Below, piece by piece: positions 9,298-18,370 of a DNA stretch of 64,000 bases. Made by a program: the position numbers and the translations under genes. Each line of letters opens with the position of its first letter. The stretch's first letter is position 1. Under the pieces are notes generated by a model, which was not told the origin of the DNA, ran no database searches, and saw nothing but the letters and a program-made list of their open reading frames with translations. Source of the DNA: Myxococcales bacterium (GTDB lineage: Bacteria; Myxococcota_A; Polyangia; Polyangiales; Ga0077539); NCBI GenBank assembly GCA_013298625.1, contig JAAFIF010000008.1, positions 1 to 64,000 on the forward strand. Direction: 5' to 3'.

Positions 9298-10790
9298 GCG
9301 CGGGCTCCGTCGCGGACCTCGCAGGACGAGAGCGAGAAGCTCTCGCAGGTCTTTCGAAACTCGTACGCGAAGCCGGGCCAGAGCGTGCTGTTTCGTCCGC
9401 GCGCGTCGAGGTACCAGCTCGCGCAGCCGGTGGCCCACACGGTGTCGCTGAGCTTGCGCTGAAGGTCGTCGTTGTACGCGCGCTGCGCGCCTTCGCGGAC
9501 GGATACGGCGCGGGTCTCGCGCTCGCGCAGCAGCGCGGCGCAGCGAGTCACCACGACGATCTGCGACTCGATCATGTACAGGATGGAGTTGTGGCCGAGC
9601 CCAGTGTTCGGGCCGACCAGAAAGAACAGGTTGGGAAACCCGGCGACCATCGTCCCCATGTAGGCCTGCGCGCTCTCGGCGGCCCACAGCGCGCCCAGGT
9701 CTTTCGCGTCGGGGCCCGTGACGCTCAACGGCCCGAGGTAGTCGTGCACGTCGAAGCCCGTCCCGAACACGATGGCGTCGACGCGGCGCTCGACGCCGTC
9801 GTTGCCGATGACCGAGTCGCGCGTGACCGAACGAATGCCCGTCGTGACGACCTCGACGTTCTTCTGCGCGAGCGCGGGGTAGTACGTGTTGGACATCAGG
9901 ATGCGCTTGCAGCCGATGCTGAAGCGCGGCGTGAGCTTGTCGACCAGCGCGCGGTCACTGATAGCGCTCTCGATGTGCTTGATCGCGACCTTCTCGATTT
10001 GGCGTCGCATGAACTCGTTGCGCACGAACAAGAGCGCCCTGGCTTCTTGCTGCCAGAAGGTGGCGTCGCGACGGGCGCGAGCGAGGGACGGAAGCCGTTC
10101 GAGCAGGGATTTCTCTGCCTCGGTGAACTTTCGCTCGTGCCGCGGGAGCACCCACGGCGCGGTGCGCTGATACACCGTGAGCTGCGCGGCGCTCTTGGCG
10201 AGCTCGGGGATAAACTGGATCGCGCTCGCGCCGGTGCCCACGCTCGCGATGCGCTTGCCGCGCGGATCGAACGAGTGATCCCACGCGGCCGAGTGAAACT
10301 TCGCGCCCTCGAAGCGATCGAGCCCGTCGATCGCCGGAAAGCTCCAGCGGCTGAGCGGCCCGACCGCGCCCACGAGCATGCGAGCCGAGAACGTTCGTCC
10401 GTCCCGCGCGCGCACGTCCCAGCGCGAGCGAGCGTCGTCCCAGCGGGCGCTGACCGCTTCGCACTCGAGCAAGATGTGCCGTCGCAGGTCGTGTCGGTCC
10501 ACGAGCCGCTCGATGTACTCGCGGATCTCTCGCTGCGGCGCGTACGACTCGCTCCAGCGGGCGTTGGGCTCGAACGAGAGCGAGTAGATGTGCGACGGGA
10601 CGTCACACGCGCAGCCGGGGTAGTGGTTGTCACGCCATGTTCCGCCGACGGAGCTCGCCTTTTCGAGCACGGCGTAGTCGTCGATGCCCATCTGCGAGAG
10701 CGCGTGGGCCATCGCGATCCCCGCGAAGCCAGAGCCCACGATCACCGCGAAGCAGTCCCGGTGCGTCCCCTGTTGCGTGTCGTCGTTCAT
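9294..10790 (-). CDS. Flavin-dependent monooxygenase, Baeyer-Villiger type
   Basis: 498 residues. An N-terminal FAD Rossmann motif is seen as VIVGSGFAG (17-24). The Baeyer-Villiger fingerprint F-x-G-x3-H-x3-W-D is perfect at residues 160-171 (FEGAKFHSAAWD), and the second NADPH-binding GxGxSA-type motif follows (VGTGASAIQ). Such enzymes insert oxygen next to a ketone using NADPH and O2; the substrate cannot be predicted. The ATG at 10790 has GGAG eight bases upstream. It is coupled by a four-base overlap to the PLP-fold enzyme and divergent from a secreted hydrolase-like lipoprotein with only 63 bases between. Confidence 0.88.
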   Translation of the reverse strand: MNDDTQQGTHRDCFAVIVGSGFAGIAMAHALSQMGIDDYAVLEKASSVGGTWRDNHYPGCACDVPSHIYSLSFEPNARWSESYAPQREIREYIERLVDRHDLRRHILLECEAVSARWDDARSRWDVRARDGRTFSARMLVGAVGPLSRWSFPAIDGLDRFEGAKFHSAAWDHSFDPRGKRIASVGTGASAIQFIPELAKSAAQLTVYQRTAPWVLPRHERKFTEAEKSLLERLPSLARARRDATFWQQEARALLFVRNEFMRRQIEKVAIKHIESAISDRALVDKLTPRFSIGCKRILMSNTYYPALAQKNVEVVTTGIRSVTRDSVIGNDGVERRVDAIVFGTGFDVHDYLGPLSVTGPDAKDLGALWAAESAQAYMGTMVAGFPNLFFLVGPNTGLGHNSILYMIESQIVVVTRCAALLRERETRAVSVREGAQRAYNDDLQRKLSDTVWATGCASWYLDARGRNSTLWPGFAYEFRKTCESFSLSSCEVRDGARA

Positions 10791-10853
10791 TCGCATCTCC
10801 ACCGTCGTCGGCGAGCGTAACCCGAGCGTCCCGATGAGCTACGCTCGAACGCA

Positions 10854-12977
10854 GTGTCATCCGCGCGCCCTTCACGCTTTCTCCATCTCGCGCTCGCGCT
10901 CACATCGAGCGTCGCACTCGCGCGCTGCGGTGAGCGCCCGGGTCCCTCCGACGCGAGCGCAGCGGACGTCGCGACGGACAGCGCCATGCCGACGCGGGAC
11001 GCCAGCGCCGACGTGATCGACAACGGGCCCGTGATGGTCCGCATGGACCTGTCGTTGAGCCAGGGGTTCTTCAGCGCGCCGTTTCCGGGAGAGCATCGAC
11101 GGCACGACGACGGGACCGTGGACCTCACGGGTTACCCCAACCCGCGACGCAACGAGTACGCCGAATCATTGATCGCGCTCGCCGAGAAGCGCGACGGCTT
11201 CGCGCTCACGGCCGCCGTGTACTTTCAGCTCAGCGGAGCGATCCCCGTCGAGCGACTCCCCGACGTCGCGACCAGCGCCAGCGCGGCCTCCAACGTCTTT
11301 CTCGTCAGCGTCGATTCATCGGGAAATTCTCCAGCGCAACGCGTCCCCGTCCACGTCTCGTTTCAGCTCGACGCCGGCATGTACGGCGCGCGCAACCTCT
11401 TGGCGATCCGCCCCGTGCAGGGCTTCGTCCTGCGGCCCGACGCGCTCTACGCAGCGGTCGTGCTCGACCGCGTGACCGACGCCCGAGGACGTCCGCTGCA
11501 AGCCGCTCCCGCGCTCACACAATTGCTCGAAGGGCAGAGCCCGAGCTCCCTCAGCGCAGGAGCGATCGACGCCTTTCGACGCGCCATCGACGCCCTACGA
11601 ACGCAGGGCGTCTCGCTCTCGTCCATCGCCGGCCTCACCGTGTTTCGCACGGGAAATCCCACGCGAGACATGCAGCGCTTTCGCGAGCACGCGACCGCTC
11701 AGCCGCCGCTCTCCCCCGTCGAGCCCTTCGTCCGCACCGACGTCTTCGACACGTACTGCGTCTACCAGAGCGCGGTCTCGATGCCCGTCTACCAGCGCGG
11801 CGAGCCGCCGTACGCCACCACGGGCGGCGACTGGGCCGAGGACACGCGAGGCGTTCCTTCGGTGCAGCGGCGAGAGCGCGCGCGGATCGTGGTGACCGTC
11901 CCGCGACGCCCGATGCCGACGACGGGCTACCCGGTGGTGATCTTCTCTCGCACCGGCGGCGGCGGCGATCGCCCGCTCGTCGACCGCGGCGTACGCGCGG
12001 TCAATCACGGCCCGTCGCTCGTGCCCGGCAGCGGTCCCGCGCTCGAGTTCGCCCGCGCTGGGTGGGCGGCGATCAGCCCCGATGGTCCCCACGGAGGCAG
12101 CCGCAACGCGACGCGCGGCGACGAGCAGCTGCTGATCTTCAACTTCAGCAACCTCGCCGCGATGCGAGACAACCTTCGGCAGAGCGCGCTCGAGCTGATC
12201 CTCACGGCGCACATGCTCCCGACGCTGCGCGTCAACAGCAGCGACTGCGCGGGCGCCACAGCGGAAGCGCGCTTCGACACGAGCGCGCTCACCGTCATGG
12301 GGCACTCCATGGGAGCGAGCATCGCGCCGATCGCCGCGGCGTTCGAGCCGCGCTTCAGGGCCATGCTGCTCTCGGGTGCCGGCGCGAGCTGGACCGAAAA
12401 CGTGATGCACAAGCAGCTCCCGCTCGCCGTGCGACCGCTGGCCGACATCCTCGTGGGCTACCCCGGGACGGGCCGCAACCTCCGCGCGGACGACCCGATC
12501 CTGAACATTCTTCAGTGGGCGGGCGAGACCGCGGACGCACAAGTATTCAACCGATACCTCATCGACGAGGCTCCCGAGCAGCGCCCGCGGCACGTCCTCA
12601 TGATGCAGGGCATCGTCGATCACTACATCATGCCGCCGATCGCCAACGCGGGGACGCTCTCGCTCGGCCTCGACCTCGGCGGAGCGGCGCTCGATCGAAG
12701 CACCGCCGAGCTCGCGCCGTTTACGCCCATCGAGCCGCTGCTGGCGCTGGCGGGCAGACAGACGCTCGCGCTGCCCGCGGCGAACAACCGCACGATCAAC
12801 GGCGCGCGCGTCACGGCGATCCTCACGCAAGAGCGGCAAGACGGCGTCGAAGACGGGCACGAGGTGGTCTTTCAAACCGTCGCGCCGCGGCGGCAGTACC
12901 GCTGCTTTCTCGAGTCGCTCGCGCGCTCGGCCCCAGCGGTGCCCGCCGCCGGCGCGCTCGACGACGCGTGCGAGTGA
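10854..12977 (+). CDS. Secreted lipoprotein with alpha/beta-hydrolase fold
   Basis: 707 residues from GTG 10854. The signal peptide ends at a lipobox-like ALARC, followed by a Ser/Asp/Ala-rich linker. The C-terminal half shows a nucleophile elbow, VMGHSMGAS (near residue 485), and a segment HVLMMQGIVDHYI that could place the acid and His of a hydrolase triad. The N-terminal half (mature residues 60-330) resembles bacterial lipase N-terminal regions (PVPVHVSFQLD, FVLRPDALYAAVVLDRVTD). A lipase or esterase on the cell surface is the best guess; the substrate is unknown. It faces the monooxygenase across a very short divergent spacer. Confidence 0.7.
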   Translation: MSSARPSRFLHLALALTSSVALARCGERPGPSDASAADVATDSAMPTRDASADVIDNGPVMVRMDLSLSQGFFSAPFPGEHRRHDDGTVDLTGYPNPRRNEYAESLIALAEKRDGFALTAAVYFQLSGAIPVERLPDVATSASAASNVFLVSVDSSGNSPAQRVPVHVSFQLDAGMYGARNLLAIRPVQGFVLRPDALYAAVVLDRVTDARGRPLQAAPALTQLLEGQSPSSLSAGAIDAFRRAIDALRTQGVSLSSIAGLTVFRTGNPTRDMQRFREHATAQPPLSPVEPFVRTDVFDTYCVYQSAVSMPVYQRGEPPYATTGGDWAEDTRGVPSVQRRERARIVVTVPRRPMPTTGYPVVIFSRTGGGGDRPLVDRGVRAVNHGPSLVPGSGPALEFARAGWAAISPDGPHGGSRNATRGDEQLLIFNFSNLAAMRDNLRQSALELILTAHMLPTLRVNSSDCAGATAEARFDTSALTVMGHSMGASIAPIAAAFEPRFRAMLLSGAGASWTENVMHKQLPLAVRPLADILVGYPGTGRNLRADDPILNILQWAGETADAQVFNRYLIDEAPEQRPRHVLMMQGIVDHYIMPPIANAGTLSLGLDLGGAALDRSTAELAPFTPIEPLLALAGRQTLALPAANNRTINGARVTAILTQERQDGVEDGHEVVFQTVAPRRQYRCFLESLARSAPAVPAAGALDDACE

Positions 12978-13009
12978 CGCCCGGCCCAACGCGTGTACAC
13001 TCGACGGCG

Positions 13010-13816
13010 ATGCTTCAATCTTCGGTTCGCCTGCGTTTTATCGCGTTTTTCGTCGCCGTCAGCGCGCTCGCGTGCACGAGCGTTCCGATACGCGAGCGTG
13101 ACGCGGCTGCGGACGTGACGATCGACGCGGGGGTTGCGACGATGGACGCTGCGCGCACCGAGGACGTCAGCGTCGCGGACGACAGCGCTTCGTCGCCCGA
13201 CGACAGCGCGCCGATCGTCTCCGACGTCGCACCGCTCGACAGCGGAACGCGTCCCGACGTCGCGGCGCCCATCGACAGCGGAGTGCGCGACAGCAGCGTC
13301 ATCGACAGCGGAGCCATCGACACTGGCGCGCCGCGCGACGGATCGGCGACGGAAGGAGGCTTCACGCTGCCGTGCCTGCGCCCGCTCGAGCGTTGCGGGG
13401 GCGTGTGCGTCAACACCGCGAGCGACAGGCTCCACTGCGGCGGCTGCGGCAACCCGTGCCCTGCCAACGCGACGTGCACGCTCGGCGGGTGTCGGCTCTG
13501 CCGCGCGCCGCAGGTGGTCTGCGGCAACTCGTGCGTCGACCTGCAGACCAGCGTGACCGACTGCGGCGCGTGCGGCTACGCGTGCCCCGCGAGCCCGCGA
13601 GACGGCGCGGCGCCCGCGTGCATCGCAGGTCGGTGCTACGTCGGAGACCGTTGCGATCCGCGCCTGGGAGACTGCGACCGCGACATGCGCAACGGCTACG
13701 AAGCGGACACCGACAGCAACGCTGCGCACTGCGGCGCCTGCGGGAGCGCTTGCCGCGCGGGCGAGACCTGCTGCAACGGGGCGTGTCAGCTCTCGCTGCG
13801 GTGCTTTCGCTGCTGA
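13010..13816 (+). CDS. Secreted lipoprotein with Cys-rich modules
   Basis: 268 residues. A lipoprotein signal peptide (lipobox near VSALACTS) precedes an Asp/Ser/Ala-rich linker of about 90 residues with repeats like DSGVRDSS and DSGAIDTG. The C-terminal half has three to four Cys-rich modules of the type HCGGCGNPC, DCGACGYAC and HCGACGSAC, each preceded by a C-x3-C pair. Such modules are common in myxobacterial surface proteins and are probably disulfide-stabilised. No catalytic motif is visible. It starts 32 bases after the preceding hydrolase-like gene on the same strand. Confidence 0.75.
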   Translation: MLQSSVRLRFIAFFVAVSALACTSVPIRERDAAADVTIDAGVATMDAARTEDVSVADDSASSPDDSAPIVSDVAPLDSGTRPDVAAPIDSGVRDSSVIDSGAIDTGAPRDGSATEGGFTLPCLRPLERCGGVCVNTASDRLHCGGCGNPCPANATCTLGGCRLCRAPQVVCGNSCVDLQTSVTDCGACGYACPASPRDGAAPACIAGRCYVGDRCDPRLGDCDRDMRNGYEADTDSNAAHCGACGSACRAGETCCNGACQLSLRCFRC

Positions 13817-13829
13817 CCGACGCGAGCGC

Positions 13830-16055
13830 TCAGGCGAACTTCTCTTTGAGCAGCGCCGAGGCCGCGTCGCGCGCGCAGCGGTCGCAGTAGCCGAAGCGCG
13901 AGACGAGGTTGGCGCGAGTGCGCTCTGCGCGCGCGAGCTGCTCGCTGTCCAAGCCCGTGCGGTCAGTGAGCAGCACGAGAAGCTCTCTGGCCATGCTCAC
14001 GACGCGCGACCTTCGCTCGGCGAAGAACGACTCGCGGATCTTCGCGAGGTGCCGAGGAAAGAGCGACGCGTACTCCACGGGCGCGCCCGGGTGATCGATG
14101 GCCCACCCCGCGACCATCGAGATCAAATCACCGCGAAAATTCGCAGGCGTCCCGGTGGCGCCGAGCACGCGCTCGATCTCGCGCATCATGGCCTCGTCGG
14201 GGCTCTCGTCTTTGCGCGTGACCTTGTTGAAGACCTTCTCGTTCTTCACGAAGGCGCGGACGTGCGAGACGTAGCGCTCGAAGGTCTCGAAATAGCGGGC
14301 CTCGTCGACGAGCCCCGTCGCGTCGCGCAGCTCGGACTCCATCTTGTCGAGCAGGCGCTCGCGCAGGACGCGCAAGAAGTACCGCGGGTCGTGGTAGCCG
14401 CCGGCGAGCGGGTCTTGGCGAAGCCACTCGAACTCATTTTTGCGCGAGACGAGCCACGCGAGCTGCTCGAGCACGGCGAAGGGAGAGAGGCAGCCGTACT
14501 GCGTGCTCTGCGCGGCCTCGAGCAAGAGCGCGCGGATCTCTCTCGGTGAAGCGCCGACGCGGCCCTCGTAGTTGGGGTACGTGTCGCTCTCGCGCACGAG
14601 CTGCTCGACGCCGCCGCGCAGGACCTTGGCGGCGTCGCCGTCGATGCGCGCGGGGATGGCTCCGAGCGCGTAGAGGTCGGCTTTCTCGATCGGCGCGAGG
14701 TCGGCGACCAGCGCCGCGAGCTCTTTGGCGAAGCGCTCGGGCGCGGGCTTTCGCATGCGGCTGAGCACAGCGAACACCGCGGCCATCTCCGTCGCGTGCG
14801 GCGCCACGTGTCGCTGCACCGAGGGGACGACCTGCCGCTCGTAGATGCTCTTCTCTGCGGTCCAGTCGAGCAGGTACGGGGCGCGCAGCAGCTCCAAGCG
14901 CCCGCGAAACGACGCGAACTCAGGGTGCTCGCGAAACGCGTCGAGGTGCAGCTCGTTGGCGCTGCCGATCATCACCAGGTTGGGCGAGAGGTTTGAGGTC
15001 GTGAGCGCGACCTCGCCGGTCTCGATCATGAGCAAGAGGTACTTCCACGCGTCGAGCGGGCGCTTGAGCAGGTCGCTGTACTCGAGCAGTCCTCCTGCGG
15101 CGTCGACGAGCTCGCCGAAGGGCTCGAAGAGCGCGACGTTTTGCAGCGAAGCCGGCAGCGAGGCCATCGAGCGCGACGCGGTCACCTGTCGCTCGTGTGC
15201 GTCGACAGCCATCTGCGGGCCGAGCGTGACGGCGCCGACGCGATACCGACGCGAGACGAACCACCGCTCGATTTGCACGTGCGCGAGCACCTTGGCGAGG
15301 TCGCCTCGGTACGCGCTGAGCAGGGCGTCGAACACCTGTTGGCTCTTGTGGCTGAGCCCGCCCTTCCAGAGCATGTCGGGCACGCGCGCGTCGGGGCCGA
15401 GGGCGTCGCGCAAGATCGCGCGTCGCGCGTCGACGGGGATGAGCAGCAGCGGGTGGTCCCTCAGCTCGCAGTGCACCTTCGCGTCGATGGCGGCGTCGTC
15501 GAGGTACGCGTAGCTCTCGCCGACCTTGGGGCCTTCGTCCTTACCGACGGCGCCGAAGCCGATCTTCGAGTCGCCGCTTCGTCCCTTGGGAAACACCCAC
15601 GAGAAGCGGTAGAGCGCTCCGTCGTCTTGCTTGGAGTAGTCCTCCATCGCGCGCATGAGGGTCGCGCAGAAGGTGCTCTTGGCGCTGCCGTTGGGGCCGT
15701 GGAGCAGCACCAGTCGATCGACCCTTCCCTGCTCGGCGAAGTTGCTGATCGCGCGGTAGACCTCGCGCTGGAGCTCTTCGTGAGCGATGAGCGCCTCGCG
15801 CTGACCGCCTGCGTCTTCCCAGGGAAGATCGAAGAGGTTCCAGCGGGTGACCTTGCCCCAAGGGCGGTCCACTTCACGGGTGCCGTAGTGGTCGAACAGG
15901 TCGCGCAGCCAGCGGGCGGCGTCACGGGTGTGCCGCGCGGGCTCGCTCGTGAACAGCGCGAGGTAATCGTCGAACGACAGGGACTTGTGCGCCGCCGAGA
16001 GCCGCGTGCGTTCGGAGTCGAGCGTCGCGCGCAACCGAGCAGAGAGGTCACTCAT
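13830..16055 (-). CDS. prkA: PrkA-type serine protein kinase
   Basis: 741 residues, longer than E. coli YeaG/PrkA (about 640). The N-terminal AAA-like PrkA domain contains a Walker A in the PrkA style, HGPNGSAKST (119-128), and family-typical text such as RPWGKVTRWNLFDLPW. The C-terminal PrkA domain follows (SDLLKRPLDAWKYLLLMIETG, MIGSANELHLDAFREHPEF). The protein is a stress- or sporulation-linked kinase/ATPase in other bacteria. Its usual companions YeaH and SpoVR are not in this window. The start at ATG 16055 matches the family N-terminus. It converges with the Cys-rich lipoprotein. Confidence 0.88.
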   Translation of the reverse strand: MSDLSARLRATLDSERTRLSAAHKSLSFDDYLALFTSEPARHTRDAARWLRDLFDHYGTREVDRPWGKVTRWNLFDLPWEDAGGQREALIAHEELQREVYRAISNFAEQGRVDRLVLLHGPNGSAKSTFCATLMRAMEDYSKQDDGALYRFSWVFPKGRSGDSKIGFGAVGKDEGPKVGESYAYLDDAAIDAKVHCELRDHPLLLIPVDARRAILRDALGPDARVPDMLWKGGLSHKSQQVFDALLSAYRGDLAKVLAHVQIERWFVSRRYRVGAVTLGPQMAVDAHERQVTASRSMASLPASLQNVALFEPFGELVDAAGGLLEYSDLLKRPLDAWKYLLLMIETGEVALTTSNLSPNLVMIGSANELHLDAFREHPEFASFRGRLELLRAPYLLDWTAEKSIYERQVVPSVQRHVAPHATEMAAVFAVLSRMRKPAPERFAKELAALVADLAPIEKADLYALGAIPARIDGDAAKVLRGGVEQLVRESDTYPNYEGRVGASPREIRALLLEAAQSTQYGCLSPFAVLEQLAWLVSRKNEFEWLRQDPLAGGYHDPRYFLRVLRERLLDKMESELRDATGLVDEARYFETFERYVSHVRAFVKNEKVFNKVTRKDESPDEAMMREIERVLGATGTPANFRGDLISMVAGWAIDHPGAPVEYASLFPRHLAKIRESFFAERRSRVVSMARELLVLLTDRTGLDSEQLARAERTRANLVSRFGYCDRCARDAASALLKEKFA

Positions 16056-16180
16056 GGGTTGTCGTAGAGCGTAGCGCAGTGCCGAGCGCTGGCTCACGAA
16101 ACGCCGCTCACTTCGCTCACGAGCGCGTGGTTTGCAAACCGAGCGCGTCGAGCCCGTCCGATTCGCTACCATGCTCGTCA

Positions 16181-17602
16181 ATGAGACCGCGCTCCGCGAC
16201 TGCGCTCGCCGTCGCAGCATCCATGTTGGCGCTCTTGTCGTCGTGCCGCTCCCCGGCCACCTACGTCGAGGTCGTCGTCGAGACCGACGCGGACCCGACG
16301 AGGCTCTTCACTGTGCGGGCGTGCGTCGTGCGTGCGACGCAACCTTTGCCCGAGAGCGCAGCAGCGTGCGACGACGGGCAGTGGACGCATGGTGGAGCGA
16401 CGGAGACGCAGACCTTCTACCAGTCATTTTCCGTGCGACCGCCGAGCGGCTGGGACGGGCGCGAGGCGGTCAAGGTGGCGCTGTTCGCAGCGGTCGAGGC
16501 CGATGCGACCCGGCCGGCGGTGCGCTTTCGGCGGGTCCTTCAGTTTCCCTTCGCGACGGCCACGGCGACGCGGGTCCCTGTGTTTCTGCGGGTGCAATGC
16601 GGGGCGGCGAGCGTCGGCTGCTCTGCAGTCGGAGAGGGCGCGTGCACGGTCGCCGCGATCTGCGAAGAGCGCGGGCAGACGTGCGGCGACGAGGGCACGT
16701 GCGCGAGCGTCGAGGTGACGCCGATCGCAGTCGCGCCCGACGCAGCGACCGGCGGACTGCCTGCCCGCGACGCAGCTGCGCGTGACGCCGACGTCGCTGT
16801 CGCGATGGGCCCGGTCCGCGCCGTTCGCCCGCTGCCGAACGAGCGGGTCGCGACCGCGTCGCCCACGTTGTCGTACGCGAACGCGGAGGGGCGATCGGTG
16901 GTGATCGACCTCTGCCGCGATCGTGCGTGCTCGATGGTTGTCGCGAGCTCCCCAGCGCTCACGATGGGCGCTCCATGGACGAGCGCCGGCCTCACAGACG
17001 GACGCTACTTCTGGCGCGCGACCCCCATGTCTGGCGCGATGCCTGACCTCGCAAACGGCAGCGCGACGCGGGCGTTCACGGTTCGAGTCGGGCAGTGTCC
17101 AAGTCCACCGGAGTTCGACTCGAACGGCGACGGGCTCGCCGACATGGCAGTGGGGGCGCCCGCCGCGACGATCGGCGCGTCCGCGCAGACGGGCTATGCC
17201 GCGCTCTTCGCCGGTCGCCCTCCAGCGCCCTCGAGCACACCGACGCAGCGCGAAGAAGGCCCCACGTTCGACACGCGCGGTCGCTTCGGCGAAGCGATGG
17301 TCGGGCTCGACTACAACCTCGACGGCGTGTCGGACTGGGTGATCACGAACCCCGGGTTCAGCAATGGCAACGGCAGTTGGTCGCTTCGACCTGGGTCCGT
17401 TGCCGGTGGAGCGCCTGCGCGAGGAGGCAACGTAGGCATCGCGCTCGCGCCCGCGAATTCGCGGCCTGGAATCGTCGCAGCGTCGCTCGGAGACATCGAC
17501 AACGACGGGCTCGTCGAGATGGCGGCGAGCTCGGAGTCGGGTCCTGTGTTCGTGTTCGATTTCGCCAGCAACACCATCCGCCATCGCGCGACGGTGACCT
17601 AG
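16181..17602 (+). CDS. FG-GAP propeller lipoprotein, N-terminal part (ends at in-frame TAG)
   Basis: 473 residues up to a TAG at 17600-17602. The signal peptide ends at the lipobox LALLSSC. A domain of about 280 residues with several Cys follows (CGDEGTCASVEV). Then come three FG-GAP blades with Ca loops: DSNGDGLADMAVGAP, DYNLDGVSDWVITNP and DIDNDGLVEMAASSE. The reading frame continues without interruption after the stop with four more blades (next entry), so this is the front of a broken or readthrough gene, not a natural C-terminus. The replaced codon was probably CAG (Gln). Confidence 0.7.
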   Translation: MRPRSATALAVAASMLALLSSCRSPATYVEVVVETDADPTRLFTVRACVVRATQPLPESAAACDDGQWTHGGATETQTFYQSFSVRPPSGWDGREAVKVALFAAVEADATRPAVRFRRVLQFPFATATATRVPVFLRVQCGAASVGCSAVGEGACTVAAICEERGQTCGDEGTCASVEVTPIAVAPDAATGGLPARDAAARDADVAVAMGPVRAVRPLPNERVATASPTLSYANAEGRSVVIDLCRDRACSMVVASSPALTMGAPWTSAGLTDGRYFWRATPMSGAMPDLANGSATRAFTVRVGQCPSPPEFDSNGDGLADMAVGAPAATIGASAQTGYAALFAGRPPAPSSTPTQREEGPTFDTRGRFGEAMVGLDYNLDGVSDWVITNPGFSNGNGSWSLRPGSVAGGAPARGGNVGIALAPANSRPGIVAASLGDIDNDGLVEMAASSESGPVFVFDFASNTIRHRATVT

Positions 17603-17608
17603 GCCGCG

Positions 17609-18352
17609 ATGGGGTTTGGCGCGGCGATCGCAGGCCATTGTGACTTCGATGGCGACGGTCGAGACGACATGGCGATCGGCGCACCGGGTTCCGACGCGGT
17701 GTTTATCTACCTCGGCGCAAACGCGACGAGCGGGACGTGGACCTCGTCTGCGCGATTGACGGCGCCTGCCGTAGGGACGAGCTTCGGCGCCGCGGTCGCG
17801 TGCGGACACTTGGACGGCGACGGGCTGACCGACCTTGTCGTCGGTGCTCCGCGCAGCTCGCTCGACCGCGGTGCGGCCCATTGGTACGCGACTCAGCCAG
17901 GAGGAAGGACGTTCAACCTTCGCGCCACGCGAGACGGAACGACCGCGGGCGACTCCTTCGGAAACGCAGTGTTCGCGGCGCGAGACTTCGACGGTGACGG
18001 TCGATGTGATGTCCTCGTGAGCGCACGCGGCGCCGACGCGGGCGCGATGATGGACAACGGTTCGGTCACGCTGCTCCGCCCTACGATGGGCGGCACTTGG
18101 ACGCTCTCGAGCGTCGTGGGCGGCGGCGCCGCGGGCGAGCAGCTCGGCGGCGCGCTGTCGAGCATCGGCGATCTCAACGGAGACGGCCTGCCCGACGTCG
18201 TCGTGGGGGCGCCGTTCGCGTCGATCCCCGCGGTCAACGCGGGACGGGTCGCTGCGTTCACCATTACGGCGACGGGCACGTTCGGCCCGGTTTTGCTTTC
18301 GGTGAGAGGCGCGGCGGCAGGCGAAGAGCTCGGCGCGTCGCTGCTTCGGTAG
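17609..18352 (+). pseudogene. FG-GAP propeller, C-terminal part after in-frame TAG
   Basis: 247 residues in the same frame as the upstream part, two codons after the stop. It has blades with DFDGDGRDDMAIGAP, HLDGDGLTDLVVGAP, DFDGDGRCDVLVSAR and DLNGDGLPDVVVGAP, and ends with a partial strand EELGASLLR that would close the ring. It lacks a signal peptide and a ribosome binding site, so made alone it would be stranded in the cytoplasm. ATG 17609 could allow reinitiation. Together the two parts give seven blades, the number of a complete beta-propeller. Confidence 0.7.
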
Positions 18353-18370
18353 GCCGCGATCGTTCGCAGC

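Noticed and set aside
13830..16055. PrkA with SpoVR/YeaH operon
   Set aside because: Neither partner gene is present in the neighbourhood; only PrkA is supported.
16181..18352. Programmed stop-codon readthrough or selenocysteine-like decoding
   Set aside because: The stop is TAG, not TGA, and no stem-loop of the needed kind is seen after it; a simple CAG-to-TAG mutation is more likely.
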